A stretch of DNA of 64,000 nt from Vreelandella zhaodongensis (GTDB lineage: Bacteria; Pseudomonadota; Gammaproteobacteria; Pseudomonadales; Halomonadaceae), in contig NZ_JACCDD010000005.1 in assembly GCF_013415115.1 (NCBI RefSeq), forward strand, positions 62,001-126,000, read 5' to 3'. Within the stretch, counting starts at the first letter, position 1, and every line of letters starts with the position of its first letter. The notes below the pieces were generated by a model. The model had not been told where the DNA came from. It saw only the letters and a program-made list of their open reading frames with translations, and made no database searches. The position numbers and the translations under genes were made by a program. Below are positions 17,969-26,988 of the stretch, piece by piece.

Positions 17969-19174
17969 CTATAGTGTAACGACATCAAAGTGAACATCAG
18001 GGTTCACATCTGCGTCGTAATCTACGTCATCACGCTCGAAGCCAAACAGCTTCAAGAATTCATGCTTATAACCAGCATAGTCGGTAATTTCGAATAGGTT
18101 CTCTGTTGTGACGGCCGGCCATAGGTCTTGGCAGGCTTTTTGTACGTCGTCACGCAGTTCCCAGTCATCAAGACGAAGGCGGCCTTTTTCGTCGGTGACC
18201 ATCTCATCATGTTGGCCAGAGTAAAGGCGTTCACCAAACAAGCGGTTTAATTGATCAATAGTACCTTCGTGCAGGCCCTGCTCTTTCATGATGCGGTAGA
18301 CCATGGCGATATACAGCGGCATCACAGGAATCGCCGCGCTGGCCTGGGTAACGACCGACTTGAGTACGGCAACATTGGCACCGCCGCCTGTTGCTTTAAG
18401 CTTGGCGTCGATAGCGAAGGCGGCGCGATCGAGATCTTCCTTGGCTTTACCCAACGCACCGTGCCAGTAAATCGGCCAAGTGATTTCTGTGCCGATATAG
18501 CTGAACGCCACGCTGCGGGCACCTTTTGCCAGCACCCCTGCTTCGTCCAAGGCGCTCATCCACAGCTCCCAGTCCTCACCACCCATCACAGTGATGGTAT
18601 CGTCAATTTCTTGCTGAGTGGCAGGCTCGACCTCCGCTTCGATAATAGCGTCTTTATTCGTATCAATGGCGGTAGCGCGGTAGGTCTCACCAATCGGCTT
18701 CAGGCTCGAACGCTTCACTTCACCAGTATCCGGCAACTTACGCACTGGCGAAGCCAGGGAGTACACCACCAGATCAACCTCTCCCATGTCCTGTTTGATC
18801 AGCTCAATGGCTTTTTCCCGCGCTTCGTTAGAGAACGCATCACCGTTGATCGATTTGCTGTACAGACCTTCCTGCTTGGCAAACTTGTCAAACGCGGCGC
18901 TGTTGTACCAGCCAGCAGTGCCGGTTTTTTTCTCACTGCTGGGCTTTTCAAAGAACACACCTAAAGTGTCAGCGCCATAGCCAAAGGCAGCCGTAATACG
19001 AGCGGCCAAGCCGTAGCCGCTGGAAGCACCAATTACCAGCACCTTTTTAGGGCCTTGGCTTTTATCTAAGCCACGCGCTCGAGTCGCCTCGATTTGTTCG
19101 AGAACATTTTGCTCGCAGCCTTTGGGGTGAGTCGTTGTGCAGATAAAGCCTCGCACTTTTGGTTTAATAATCAC
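17969..19174 (-). CDS. fabV: FabV, NADH-dependent trans-2-enoyl-ACP/CoA reductase
   Basis: A 401-residue enoyl reductase of the FabV family (larger than FabI), which reduces trans-2-enoyl-ACP/CoA in the last step of fatty acid elongation. Visible features are the nucleotide-binding [16 protein letters not shown] (about 45-60), the [11 protein letters not shown] region and the family's Tyr-x8-Lys catalytic pair at Tyr236 and Lys245 ([12 protein letters not shown]). The start is GTG at 19174 with AAAGGGG upstream. FabV enzymes are typically insensitive to triclosan. No other fab gene is adjacent, which is usual for fabV. Confidence 0.97.
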   Translation of the reverse strand: MIIKPKVRGFICTTTHPKGCEQNVLEQIEATRARGLDKSQGPKKVLVIGASSGYGLAARITAAFGYGADTLGVFFEKPSSEKKTGTAGWYNSAAFDKFAKQEGLYSKSINGDAFSNEAREKAIELIKQDMGEVDLVVYSLASPVRKLPDTGEVKRSSLKPIGETYRATAIDTNKDAIIEAEVEPATQQEIDDTITVMGGEDWELWMSALDEAGVLAKGARSVAFSYIGTEITWPIYWHGALGKAKEDLDRAAFAIDAKLKATGGGANVAVLKSVVTQASAAIPVMPLYIAMVYRIMKEQGLHEGTIDQLNRLFGERLYSGQHDEMVTDEKGRLRLDDWELRDDVQKACQDLWPAVTTENLFEITDYAGYKHEFLKLFGFERDDVDYDADVNPDVHFDVVTL

Positions 19175-19332
19175 ATTAAGCCCCTTTATTGGTTTGATTT
19201 GGTTATTAGCATGTCACTGCCAGTTGCTAGTGGGGGTATTCTAGCGGTCTCGACGCGCGCTGTCCGCTCTTGAGCTTATTCGCCATTCACGGCAGGATAG
19301 CGGCCTGTCCACACCTTGCCGACGAGGCCATC

Positions 19333-19716
19333 ATGAATGCACAGCAGCTAGTCGATGAGCGCGGCGACCTATGGCTTGCCCTGGCTCCACTTTGGCTGGA
19401 TCGTGAACCCCGCGAGCGCGACTACGCCCACATGGTAGAAGTGATTGAGCAACACGGGCTGACGCTCAAGGAACTAGAATGGATTTTTCGCCTAGAGCTA
19501 GCTCCAGTAATGTCTCGCCATCAGCTCTCTATCGCCAGCGAATGGCGAAAGTTCGATGATTATCAGTTAATGAAACAGTTGGTGAGCCACAACCTGCGCC
19601 TGAAAGGCTGGCGACGCAAAAGCTGGGCACTGTTTTCAGGGCTAACGACGATGATGGTGCGCCATCGCTGGGTAGAACTAATGCAGCGGCTGATGGTCGC
19701 GCGTGGAGAGTGTTAG
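19333..19716 (+). CDS. Conserved hypothetical protein
   Basis: A 127-residue soluble, mainly helical protein with a basic C-terminal half (HNLRLKGWRRKSW, MVRHRWVELMQRLM). The central part HGLTLKELEWIFRLELAPVMSRH resembles small uncharacterised proteobacterial proteins in which an acidic helix precedes a conserved Trp, but I cannot name the family with certainty. The ATG at 19333 is preceded by ACGAGG; an in-frame TTG at 19270 is a weaker start. It is convergent with glutathione peroxidase, with six bases between the stops. Confidence 0.65.
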   Translation: MNAQQLVDERGDLWLALAPLWLDREPRERDYAHMVEVIEQHGLTLKELEWIFRLELAPVMSRHQLSIASEWRKFDDYQLMKQLVSHNLRLKGWRRKSWALFSGLTTMMVRHRWVELMQRLMVARGEC

Positions 19717-19722
19717 GCATCA

Positions 19723-20208
19723 CTACTCTTTATCGAGCGCAGCTTCAAGCGCCAAGCGTAGCGATAACCCGTGATCTTTCGGGCCAAAGCGGGCGACCAC
19801 GCTGCCGTCGCGACCCACCAAAAACTTGGTGAAATTCCACTTGATAGCTTTGGTACCCAACACGCCTGGCGCTTCTCGTTTAAGCAACACAAACAACGGG
19901 TGCGTGTTCGGCCCATTTACCGAGACTTTTTCCAGGAGCGGGAAGCTCACACCAAACTGCTGCTCCCCGAAGGCACAAAACGCTTCCGCACTTTCTGGCG
20001 ACTGTTTACCAAACTGGTTGCAAGGAAAGCCAAGTACCATAAAACCGCGGTCACGGTAACGCTGGTAGAACCCCTCGAGCTCTTTTAACTGTGGGGTGAA
20101 GCCGCACTTGCTGGCCACATTAACGATTAGCAGCACCTGCCCGCGCAGCGCCCGTAAGTTAAACGGCTTGCCTTGATGGGTGTAACAATCCTGCTCATAA
20201 ATTGACAT
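19723..20208 (-). CDS. Glutathione peroxidase family (thiol peroxidase)
   Basis: A 161-residue thioredoxin-fold peroxidase that reduces H2O2 or lipid hydroperoxides. It has the peroxidatic Cys35 in NVASKCGFTPQ, the family FPCNQFG block (about 61-67) and KWNFTKFLV (conserved Trp-Asn). Cys78 (AEAFCAFGEQQFGV) sits where thioredoxin-dependent members carry the resolving Cys, suggesting thioredoxin rather than glutathione as reductant. There is no selenocysteine. The start at 20208 follows TAGGGGG; an upstream in-frame ATG at 20250 adds 14 residues without family similarity. Confidence 0.92.
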   Translation of the reverse strand: MSIYEQDCYTHQGKPFNLRALRGQVLLIVNVASKCGFTPQLKELEGFYQRYRDRGFMVLGFPCNQFGKQSPESAEAFCAFGEQQFGVSFPLLEKVSVNGPNTHPLFVLLKREAPGVLGTKAIKWNFTKFLVGRDGSVVARFGPKDHGLSLRLALEAALDKE

Positions 20209-20281
20209 CGCAAGCCCCCTAAATGACTCCATCCACATGGGCTTTACCATGCCACGCCTGCGGCGGTTTCACCAGTGCGGT

Positions 20282-20902
20282 TTACACACTCATCGGCCCC
20301 AACACAACGCGTAGCGCCAATGCAATAAGCAGTACACCGGTGATTCGATTAATCCAGTGAGCATGGCGTTGCAGCCACGGCAGCACTCGTGAATGCGACA
20401 GGCCCACCGCTACCAATACGTACCAGCCGCCATCAATGATAATGGCTGTTGCCACGATAATGGCCTTGGCGAGAATGCTCATGTCAGGCGTCACGAACTG
20501 ACTTAGCAGCGCCACAAAAAAAATGATCAGCTTGGGGTTACCCAGCGCCACCAACACCCCTTCCTTGGCAGCTTGGCGTGGCGTCGTCACCACTGCGCCA
20601 GGCGATAGCCCACCGCCTCGACCTGCCCGAAGGGCCTTTACGCCAAGCCATGCCAAATAGGCCGCCCCGAGCCATGTCACTACTTGAAACAGCTCCGGGT
20701 GGCGCACAATAAGCGCTCCTAAGCCCCATACGGTGAGCAGCGCATAAAACCCCACACCCAGTGCATGAAAAAGGGCGGCGGTCATGCCAGGCACACGCCC
20801 GCCCCCCAGCGTGTGGCGCAGCACTAGCGCAAGACTTGGCCCTGGTGACATAGCCCCCATGGCGCAAATAGCGGCCAGCGATAGCCAGAGTGACAACGGC
20901 AT
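20282..20902 (-). CDS. LysE/RhtB-family amino-acid exporter
   Basis: A 206-residue membrane protein with about six hydrophobic helices. The N-terminal signature GAMSPGPSLALVLRHTLGGGR (about 16-36) marks the LysE/RhtB export family, and GNPKLIIFFVALLSQF (about 120-135) is the second family block. It probably exports amino acids such as homoserine, threonine or lysine; the substrate cannot be read from sequence. AAGGAG lies upstream of the ATG at 20902, preferred over the in-frame ATG at 20926. It is on the same strand as glutathione peroxidase, but the 73-base gap gives no clear functional link. Confidence 0.9.
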   Translation of the reverse strand: MPLSLWLSLAAICAMGAMSPGPSLALVLRHTLGGGRVPGMTAALFHALGVGFYALLTVWGLGALIVRHPELFQVVTWLGAAYLAWLGVKALRAGRGGGLSPGAVVTTPRQAAKEGVLVALGNPKLIIFFVALLSQFVTPDMSILAKAIIVATAIIIDGGWYVLVAVGLSHSRVLPWLQRHAHWINRITGVLLIALALRVVLGPMSV

Positions 20903-21091
20903 TTTTCTCTCCTTGAAAGATAGCAATATTAGAATAGACGAGTATACGCCAGCGATGCAGGTGTTTAGCGAATAAATCCATCCCCTTAAATAACGCTGTT
21001 AGCATGGTACGCTGTTGGGTAAAATTTCCCCCTTTTTGATAACGATGACGCCTGCTATGCAGGCGGTTCATGGCTAATAAAGGACTTCAAT

Positions 21092-21823
21092 ATGGGTAGG
21101 GCGTTTCAAAACCGTAAGGAATCCATGGCCAAAACGGCCGCTGCGAAAACCAAGGTTTATAGCAAGTATGGGCGTGAAATTTACGTCTGTGCTAAAGCAG
21201 GCGGCACAGATCCAAACGGCAACCTTGCGCTGCGCGGTTTAATGGAGCGTGCTAAGAAAGACCAGGTACCCTCTCACGTCATTGATAAAGCCTTAGATAA
21301 GGCCAGCGGCGCAGGCGGCGAAGACTTTTCTCCAGCGCGCTATGAAGGCTTTGGGCCAGGCAACGTGATGGTCATCGTCGACTGTTTGACCGACAACCCC
21401 AATCGTACCTTTGGTGATGTGCGCGGCTGCTTTACCAAAACCAAAAGTAAAATCGGCACTCCTGGCAGCGTTAGCCACATGTTTGATCACTGCGCAATTT
21501 TTTCGTTTGCGGGTAGTGACGAAGAAGCCGTGCTTGAAGCGCTGATGGAAGCCGATGTCGATGTTACCGACATTGAGCAGGAAGAGGCGCGCATCACGGT
21601 TTTTGCTCCGCATACCGATTACGCCAAAGCCAAACAAGCGCTACTGGACGCTTTCGGCGAGATCGATTTCGAGGTTGACGAGATCCAATTCCTGCCGCAA
21701 ACCCCCACGCCCATCGAAGGTGACGACGTGGTGATGTTTGAGAAATTACTCGGCATGCTTGAAGAGCTGGACGATGTTCAAAATGTTTTCCACAGCGCCG
21801 AGCTACCAGAAGAAACGGCTTAA
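21092..21823 (+). CDS. YebC/PmpR family protein (YeeN-like)
   Basis: A 243-residue protein with the three-domain YebC fold: N-terminal helical domain ([24 protein letters not shown]), then [23 protein letters not shown] (about 84-106) and the acidic C-terminal portion. The N-terminus GRAFQNRK with no SGHSKW is that of the YeeN branch, not canonical YebC. YebC-type proteins were long called transcription regulators, and recent work places some of them on the ribosome relieving polyproline stalling; which applies to YeeN is not established. It is monocistronic on the plus strand. Confidence 0.9.
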   Translation: MGRAFQNRKESMAKTAAAKTKVYSKYGREIYVCAKAGGTDPNGNLALRGLMERAKKDQVPSHVIDKALDKASGAGGEDFSPARYEGFGPGNVMVIVDCLTDNPNRTFGDVRGCFTKTKSKIGTPGSVSHMFDHCAIFSFAGSDEEAVLEALMEADVDVTDIEQEEARITVFAPHTDYAKAKQALLDAFGEIDFEVDEIQFLPQTPTPIEGDDVVMFEKLLGMLEELDDVQNVFHSAELPEETA

Positions 21824-21928
21824 ACCGCCATTGGGTTAATGCATTACAAGGTATGAAAATCCATCCTTCGGCCGCTGGCATTTCTGCTGGCGGCCAGCGC
21901 CTCCACCAATATAAAAGTTCAGCTGCGG

Positions 21929-22759
21929 TTATTGGCTAGTAGAACTCTGTAAGTCCAGTGCCGTACTAGGTGGCAGCAACGCAGGCGTAACACCTGCTGC
22001 GTTCAGCATTTGCTTACCACGCACAGTTAAATCAGTGGTGAATAAAAACTGCTGGCGCGGATCAACGGGGTACGCACGAATGCGGTAATGCGTCCCCCAT
22101 GGCTTCTCTTCCGCCACTACGATAATTGGCTTATCAAACTTAAGATAGGCACTCGTCAGTGCGACATCTCGTAGTACTTTACGCACCCAGCCAGCTTCAT
22201 GCTCTGGATGAAGGTAGAAGCTTGCAACACACTGAAGGCTGATGCCGCCATTATTGGCGTTGTAGATAGCCGAGTCCCACAGCTTTAAGTGGGGCACCGA
22301 CACCAAGTCATCGTCTGGCGTTTGAATTTCAACCGTGCGCATTCCAACGTGCTTTACTTCGCCGTAAGTGCCCTCAATATTGACCCAATCCCCAGGTCGA
22401 TAAGGCAGCTCAACAGCGGACACTACACCTGCAATCAGGCTACTCACGTAATCTTTCAAGGCGAAGCCGATCGCCAAGCCAAGCGCCCCAAGCAGCGTCA
22501 CCATGTTGCGCAGTGAAGGCTCAATGACAATAGGGATTGCAATGGCCAGCGCAACAACCAAGATTAATAGCCGCGTCAGCGGCACTAATGCAAACACTCG
22601 GAACCGCAACTGACCATGAAGCCGGTTCGCCAGCCAATTGAGCCCCCGCTGGCTGACAATAATCAATAAAACTGTGCTTACCAGAATCACACCAAGCGCC
22701 ACTAACGCTTGGCTATCGATATCGTTAAACAGCCGAGCGTACTGTTCTTGATCGTCCAT
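21929..22759 (-). CDS. MscS-family mechanosensitive channel
   Basis: A 276-residue protein with three N-terminal transmembrane helices (about 18-40, 55-75 and the pore-lining one about 85-110, GALGLAIGFALKDYVSSLIAG), followed by the MscS beta domain (YRPGDWVNIEGTYGEVKHVGMRTVEIQTPDDDLVSVPH) and an alpha/beta C-terminal domain. MscS channels open on membrane tension and release solutes on hypo-osmotic shock, which matters for a halophile. GGAAGG precedes the ATG. The stop of the preceding unknown gene is eight bases upstream, so the two are co-transcribed. Confidence 0.92.
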   Translation of the reverse strand: MDDQEQYARLFNDIDSQALVALGVILVSTVLLIIVSQRGLNWLANRLHGQLRFRVFALVPLTRLLILVVALAIAIPIVIEPSLRNMVTLLGALGLAIGFALKDYVSSLIAGVVSAVELPYRPGDWVNIEGTYGEVKHVGMRTVEIQTPDDDLVSVPHLKLWDSAIYNANNGGISLQCVASFYLHPEHEAGWVRKVLRDVALTSAYLKFDKPIIVVAEEKPWGTHYRIRAYPVDPRQQFLFTTDLTVRGKQMLNAAGVTPALLPPSTALDLQSSTSQ

Positions 22760-22767
22760 TTGCCTTC

Positions 22768-23943
22768 CTAAAGTGAGTCAACAAGGTAGTGCCGTGATTC
22801 CAACAACTGCCGTACGCTGGCGTAGCTCAGTGGGGATACTTGCCAACGCCCCTGATGGCAGTCAAGAATTCCCTGGCGTGCGAGCGCCAAGCGAGCACTC
22901 AGCGCTTCATGATGTGAAAACGGCAACACATGACCCAGCGCCTGATCCTCAAGCCCCCCATGAATTAATAAGGCATGCAGTAACAGTGTTGCCACATCGC
23001 CGGTATCGGCTGGCAGTTCTGCCTCTGCTAACGCATCCAGTAACCAAAGCTCTTCTTGAGGCTGCTCGTCTGTATTACAGCGCTCGGCAGGCTCTCGCAA
23101 CCGCTCTCGCCAATAGTGCCAGGCAATGCCTAAGTGCCCTCGACAGTGGGCCGCCAAACGCTGTAGTTCCTTATGAACATCATCGTTCTTTCCACTGGTG
23201 GACTCATCGCTGCCATTGGCGAGGATCAGCTTCCCCGTACGCGTGCTATAGACTGGGGGGCATTTGCCATCGCGCGCCAAATCCGCAAAGTAATGGGCTA
23301 GCTGTTTGCCCTCCAATCCTTGAAGGGTAAGCACAGGCACGCCTTCCAACCCGACAGCATGCTGGAGGTAAGCATAAGTCCAGCTGTCACAGCCAATGAC
23401 ACCCTGCCCCAAGCGACCACTTAAAGCACGCTCTAACAATTCGCGCACCCCCTGCAAACCTTGGGTATGACGTAAAAAATGCCGTTCCAGGCTAGGAATC
23501 GCCCAGTAACGCTGATGACCACAACGCTCGACCCACTCAAGACTACCGTCAGTAAGCTCTGCAAAGGTTGGCATGGGCAGGCAATTCACGCCTTGTTGCT
23601 GTGCCCAGAGGCTAACGACTGACGCGTGGCCTCCATGGGGTGGTGAGATAAACAGCACAACCGGCGCATCACGGTACTCTTTCATTACGTTGTTAAGGGC
23701 GTTAGCGGTAGGTAACCAATCAATCGCAGGCGCCCAATGAGCCAGCTTTACTTCAGGAAGGGCGCGCAGCTCACTCTCTTGCTTAGCTTGGCGCTCTGAG
23801 GACTCTTTACCCACCATCCATGCGGTGACCACCCGCCAGCTTCGCCGCCACTGGCTGATCTGGGTCTGCTCAGGGGTCTGGAATGATTCAAGCGCCACGA
23901 CTTCCCATGGCGATAAAGCAGCTTTCGTTGAGCGCTTCGACAT
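22768..23943 (-). CDS. Unknown protein, possible degenerate P-loop domain plus winged helix
   Basis: A 391-residue soluble protein that I cannot name. After a basic N-terminal region comes VVLFISPPHGGHASVVSLWA (about residues 92-111), placed as a Walker A strand-loop-helix would be, but lacking the Lys-Ser/Thr of a real P-loop. A regular alpha/beta pattern follows to about residue 245 (GVIGCDSWTYAYL, VPVLTLQGLEGKQLAHYF). The last 75 residues (ALLIHGGLEDQALGHVL ... RQGILDCHQGRWQVSPLSY) look like a winged helix. It precedes mscS by eight bases, suggesting a channel-linked role. The ATPase-like fold is inference. Confidence 0.7.
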   Translation of the reverse strand: MSKRSTKAALSPWEVVALESFQTPEQTQISQWRRSWRVVTAWMVGKESSERQAKQESELRALPEVKLAHWAPAIDWLPTANALNNVMKEYRDAPVVLFISPPHGGHASVVSLWAQQQGVNCLPMPTFAELTDGSLEWVERCGHQRYWAIPSLERHFLRHTQGLQGVRELLERALSGRLGQGVIGCDSWTYAYLQHAVGLEGVPVLTLQGLEGKQLAHYFADLARDGKCPPVYSTRTGKLILANGSDESTSGKNDDVHKELQRLAAHCRGHLGIAWHYWRERLREPAERCNTDEQPQEELWLLDALAEAELPADTGDVATLLLHALLIHGGLEDQALGHVLPFSHHEALSARLALARQGILDCHQGRWQVSPLSYASVRQLLESRHYLVDSL

Positions 23944-24081
23944 AGCCGGTCTCAAAATAATGAAGGTAATAAGGGGTAGCATGCCTCACACTACCTCCAC
24001 TGGGCTAGCCGAACTTATCGTCTAGAATAGAGTCATTGATAAGTAAGAGCTTACCAATATGAGAACGATGCGCAGGAGGCG

Positions 24082-24360
24082 ATGATGAGCGTTGTAAATG
24101 TCACAATGGCTGAGCTGAACGAAAAGCTTTCAAAGTGTATTGCCGGAGAGCGGGTGCTCATCGACCACGATGGTAATCGGTTTAGTGCTCGCATCCAGCA
24201 CGTGGGCTTAACAGGATTAAAGGTAATCCCTGAGACGCAGATTAAAAATAGCACCGGTGACCCTGGCGATATTGAAGGCGTAACAGTTCCCTATGGAGAC
24301 GTTTGGGAGCTTGAAGTAAAAGGCGTTGTGTACAGCCGTCAAGGCGACGACGCTGAATAA
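24082..24360 (+). CDS. Conserved small hypothetical protein
   Basis: A 92-residue soluble protein with alternating strands (RVLIDHDGNRFSARIQHV, LTGLKVIPETQI, VTVPYGDVWELEVKGVVY), probably a small beta-barrel. AGGAGG lies directly before two adjacent ATG codons (24082 and 24085), so translation is likely. No motif identifies a function. It is divergent from the unknown/mscS operon and convergent with the NUDIX gene, with a single base between the two stops. Confidence 0.6.
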   Translation: MMSVVNVTMAELNEKLSKCIAGERVLIDHDGNRFSARIQHVGLTGLKVIPETQIKNSTGDPGDIEGVTVPYGDVWELEVKGVVYSRQGDDAE

Positions 24361-24361
24361 A

Positions 24362-24895
24362 TCAACCTGCCAGCGCAGAGGCAACACGTTCTAGCACCAG
24401 CGTCTCGCGGTGAATCGATATCCCCATGCTGGCAGGCTGACGCGAGATAACATCACGGTTGTGGTGAAGCGCATCCTCTAGCGATACCCATTTTGCTGCC
24501 ATCCCGTTGGCAGCCTCATAATCTTCTAGCTTTGCTTCTCCCAACGTGTTGCCAATGTGGCAGGTAAACCAGTGAGATGTTTGAAACATCACATCCCACT
24601 GTTTCTTCCAGGTTGGCGTGTATTCAGTCACATAACCAAAATGCGATGTGACTTGAATATCCTGGGCACCGGTCTCCTCATAAAGCTCACGGTGCAGGCC
24701 CACTTCTGGGCTTTCACCTGGATCTACACCACCGCCTGGAAAGCTGAAGTCGTCATAGCGCTCGGTGTAAAGCAGCAATATCCTGTCATCACGTGTCACG
24801 ATGGCTCGAGAGGCTTGGCGCTCTAGTACCCGCATGCCATTCAAGGCAAACGGTGTTGGCAACGTGCTATGCACAAGATGGGCAAGGTGCTGCAT
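24362..24895 (-). CDS. NUDIX hydrolase
   Basis: A 177-residue pyrophosphohydrolase with a complete Nudix box G-x5-E-x7-REL-x-EE-x-G (GGVDPGE ... HRELYEETGA, residues about 57-80), which binds the divalent metal and catalyses cleavage of nucleoside diphosphate-X compounds. The substrate is not evident. The start at 24895 has GAGGG seven bases upstream; an upstream in-frame start at 24910 is less likely. Its upstream region carries a short tandem repeat (24952-24996). Confidence 0.9.
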   Translation of the reverse strand: MQHLAHLVHSTLPTPFALNGMRVLERQASRAIVTRDDRILLLYTERYDDFSFPGGGVDPGESPEVGLHRELYEETGAQDIQVTSHFGYVTEYTPTWKKQWDVMFQTSHWFTCHIGNTLGEAKLEDYEAANGMAAKWVSLEDALHHNRDVISRQPASMGISIHRETLVLERVASALAG

Positions 24896-24951
24896 GAATG
24901 ACCCTCGCAAACAAAAGCAGCCATTCTACGCAAATGGCCACTGCTATTCAC

Positions 24952-24996
24952 CTATCGAATATCCAGCTATCGAATATCCAGATATCGAGTTCCCAC
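24952..24996. repeat. 15-bp tandem repeat upstream of NUDIX gene
   Basis: CTATCGAATATCCAG occurs twice head to tail (24952-24966 and 24967-24981), followed by a diverged third copy (24982-24996, about 10 of 15 matches). It lies between the NUDIX start and the ABC exporter stop, so it could form part of the NUDIX promoter or leader. Confidence 0.8.
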
Positions 24997-25071
24997 CAGC
25001 TAGTTTTACTGCTAAAGCGAGCAGGCCAGATAGTCCTTACCCCGAGGAGCATGGTGGGTTCGTAGCGTTTT

Positions 25072-26946
25072 TTAGGGCTCTAGGTCATGCCCCAAAAAGC
25101 CCCCGGATTGGCGCTGCCACAAGCTGGCGTAAATGCCGTTATGTGCCAGCAGCTCCTGGTGCGTGCCGCTTTCCACCATGCGACCTTCATCGACCACAAT
25201 TAGCCGGTCAAGCATCGCAATGGTAGAAAGCCGATGGGCAATGGCGATCACTGTTTTGCCTTCCATCAGCGAATCGAGTTGTTCTTGAATCGCGGCTTCC
25301 ACTTCGGAATCCAACGCCGATGTCGCTTCATCCAGCACTAAAATCGGCGCATTTTTAAGTAGTACGCGGGCAATGGCAATACGCTGTCGCTGACCACCGG
25401 ATAGTTTCACGCCGCGCTCACCTACGTGGGCGTCTAAACCGCGCCGCCCTTTGGGGTCGACCAACTCGTTGATAAACGTATCTGCGTGGGCGCGGCACAC
25501 CGCCTGCCACACATCGTCATCACTGGCATGGGGGCTACCATAACGAATATTGTCCCGCAGCGAACGGTGCAGCAGTGAGGTATCCTGGGTGACCATGCCA
25601 ATCTGATGACGCAATGAGGTCTGAGTGACGTCGGCAATATTCTGCCCGTCGATCAAGATACGCCCGCCTTGTAAGTCATAAAAGCGCAGCAATAAGTTTG
25701 CCAGGGTGGATTTCCCCGCCCCGGAACGGCCTATCAGGCCGATTTTTTCGCCGGGTTTAATCGTCAGGCTAAGGCCGTCAAAAACATGTTTGCTCTCCCC
25801 TTTAGCTTGAGCGTACTGAAAGCGCAGCGCATCAAACACAATCTCGCCTTTGGGCACCGCAAGCGCTTTGGCATTCGGCGCATCTTTGATCGTAGGCTCC
25901 TGGGCGATGGTATTCATGCCATCCTGCACCGTACCAATGTTTTCAAACAGACCGGCCACTTCCCATAAAATCCAGTCCGACATAAAGCGGATACGCATTA
26001 CCAAGGCAATCGCAATCGCTAAAACGCCAAGGGAAATAGCGTCAAAATACCAGGCACTGATCGCCATGCCCGCCGTTCCCACCAGCAGCAGCGTATTAAT
26101 CAGGGTTAAGCAAACGCTCATGATGGTGACTAGCCGCATTTGACGATGCACGGTGCCCATAAAGCCTTGCATGGCATCCTTAGCGTAGCTCTGTTCACGT
26201 TGGGTGTCGGCGAACAGCTTGATCGTTTGAATATTGCTGTAGCTATCAACTACACGCCCCGTCATTTGGGCACGGGCATCGGCCTGAGCCATTGAGACGT
26301 CGCGCAAACGCGGCACGAAGAAGCGCATAATGCCTAAATAGCCCGCCAACCAAAGCCCCAGCGGCAGCAATAACCAAGGGTCTGCACGGCCTAGCAAAAT
26401 CGCCGCTCCAGTGAAGTACACAATGGCGTAAACCAGCAGATCCATCACTTTGGTGACGGTCTCACGGATGGCCAACGCCGTTTGCATTACTTTTTGCGAC
26501 ACTCGACCGGCAAACTCATCCTGATAGAAGGCCAAGCTCTGGCTTAGCATATGACGATGCGATAACCAGCGACCAATCATCGGGTAGTTACCAAAGATAC
26601 TTTGATGGGTAACCAGTGATTGTACGAGCACCAGCAGCGGTAAGCCGATAATCACCATCAAACCGACCCCCGCCAACCAAAGGCCATGATTCGACCAAAA
26701 ATTCGCTCGTTCTACGTTACCCAACCAATCAACCAAATCGCCCATATAGCTAAAAAACACCACCTCCGCCGCGGAAACCAGGGCAGTCGCTACCGACATC
26801 AGCAACAGCCACGGCCATACGGGGCGCGAAAAATGCCAAATAAACGGCAACAACCCCTTAGGTGGCGTGGCAACCTCTCCTTCAGGATAGGGGTTCACCC
26901 GCGTTTCAAAGTAACGGAACAGCGGCGCTAGCATACGTGACAACAT
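25072..26946 (-). CDS. ABC exporter, fused permease and ATPase (MsbA/multidrug type)
   Basis: A 624-residue half-transporter. Six transmembrane helices (about residues 35-350) are followed by an ATPase domain with Walker A GLIGRSGAGKST (about 400-411), ABC signature KLSGGQRQRIAIARVLL, Walker B PILVLDEATSALD and the switch His in IAIAHRLSTI. It would act as a homodimer in the inner membrane to expel lipids, drugs or peptides. Similar Halomonas/Pseudomonas proteins are annotated only as multidrug exporters, so no substrate is given. AAGGACC precedes the ATG. Confidence 0.93.
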   Translation of the reverse strand: MLSRMLAPLFRYFETRVNPYPEGEVATPPKGLLPFIWHFSRPVWPWLLLMSVATALVSAAEVVFFSYMGDLVDWLGNVERANFWSNHGLWLAGVGLMVIIGLPLLVLVQSLVTHQSIFGNYPMIGRWLSHRHMLSQSLAFYQDEFAGRVSQKVMQTALAIRETVTKVMDLLVYAIVYFTGAAILLGRADPWLLLPLGLWLAGYLGIMRFFVPRLRDVSMAQADARAQMTGRVVDSYSNIQTIKLFADTQREQSYAKDAMQGFMGTVHRQMRLVTIMSVCLTLINTLLLVGTAGMAISAWYFDAISLGVLAIAIALVMRIRFMSDWILWEVAGLFENIGTVQDGMNTIAQEPTIKDAPNAKALAVPKGEIVFDALRFQYAQAKGESKHVFDGLSLTIKPGEKIGLIGRSGAGKSTLANLLLRFYDLQGGRILIDGQNIADVTQTSLRHQIGMVTQDTSLLHRSLRDNIRYGSPHASDDDVWQAVCRAHADTFINELVDPKGRRGLDAHVGERGVKLSGGQRQRIAIARVLLKNAPILVLDEATSALDSEVEAAIQEQLDSLMEGKTVIAIAHRLSTIAMLDRLIVVDEGRMVESGTHQELLAHNGIYASLWQRQSGGFLGHDLEP

Positions 26947-26988
26947 AGAAGGTCCTTTCGTTACCCTGGTAGACAGACGTAAACGTCT

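Noticed and set aside
18251..18964. 237-codon plus-strand frame inside fabV
   Set aside because: Antisense shadow of FabV; its sequence has no recognisable domain.
24801..25226. Open frame with a repeated IEYPxIE pattern
   Set aside because: The pattern comes from the 15-bp DNA repeat; the frame lies antisense to NUDIX and ABC genes.
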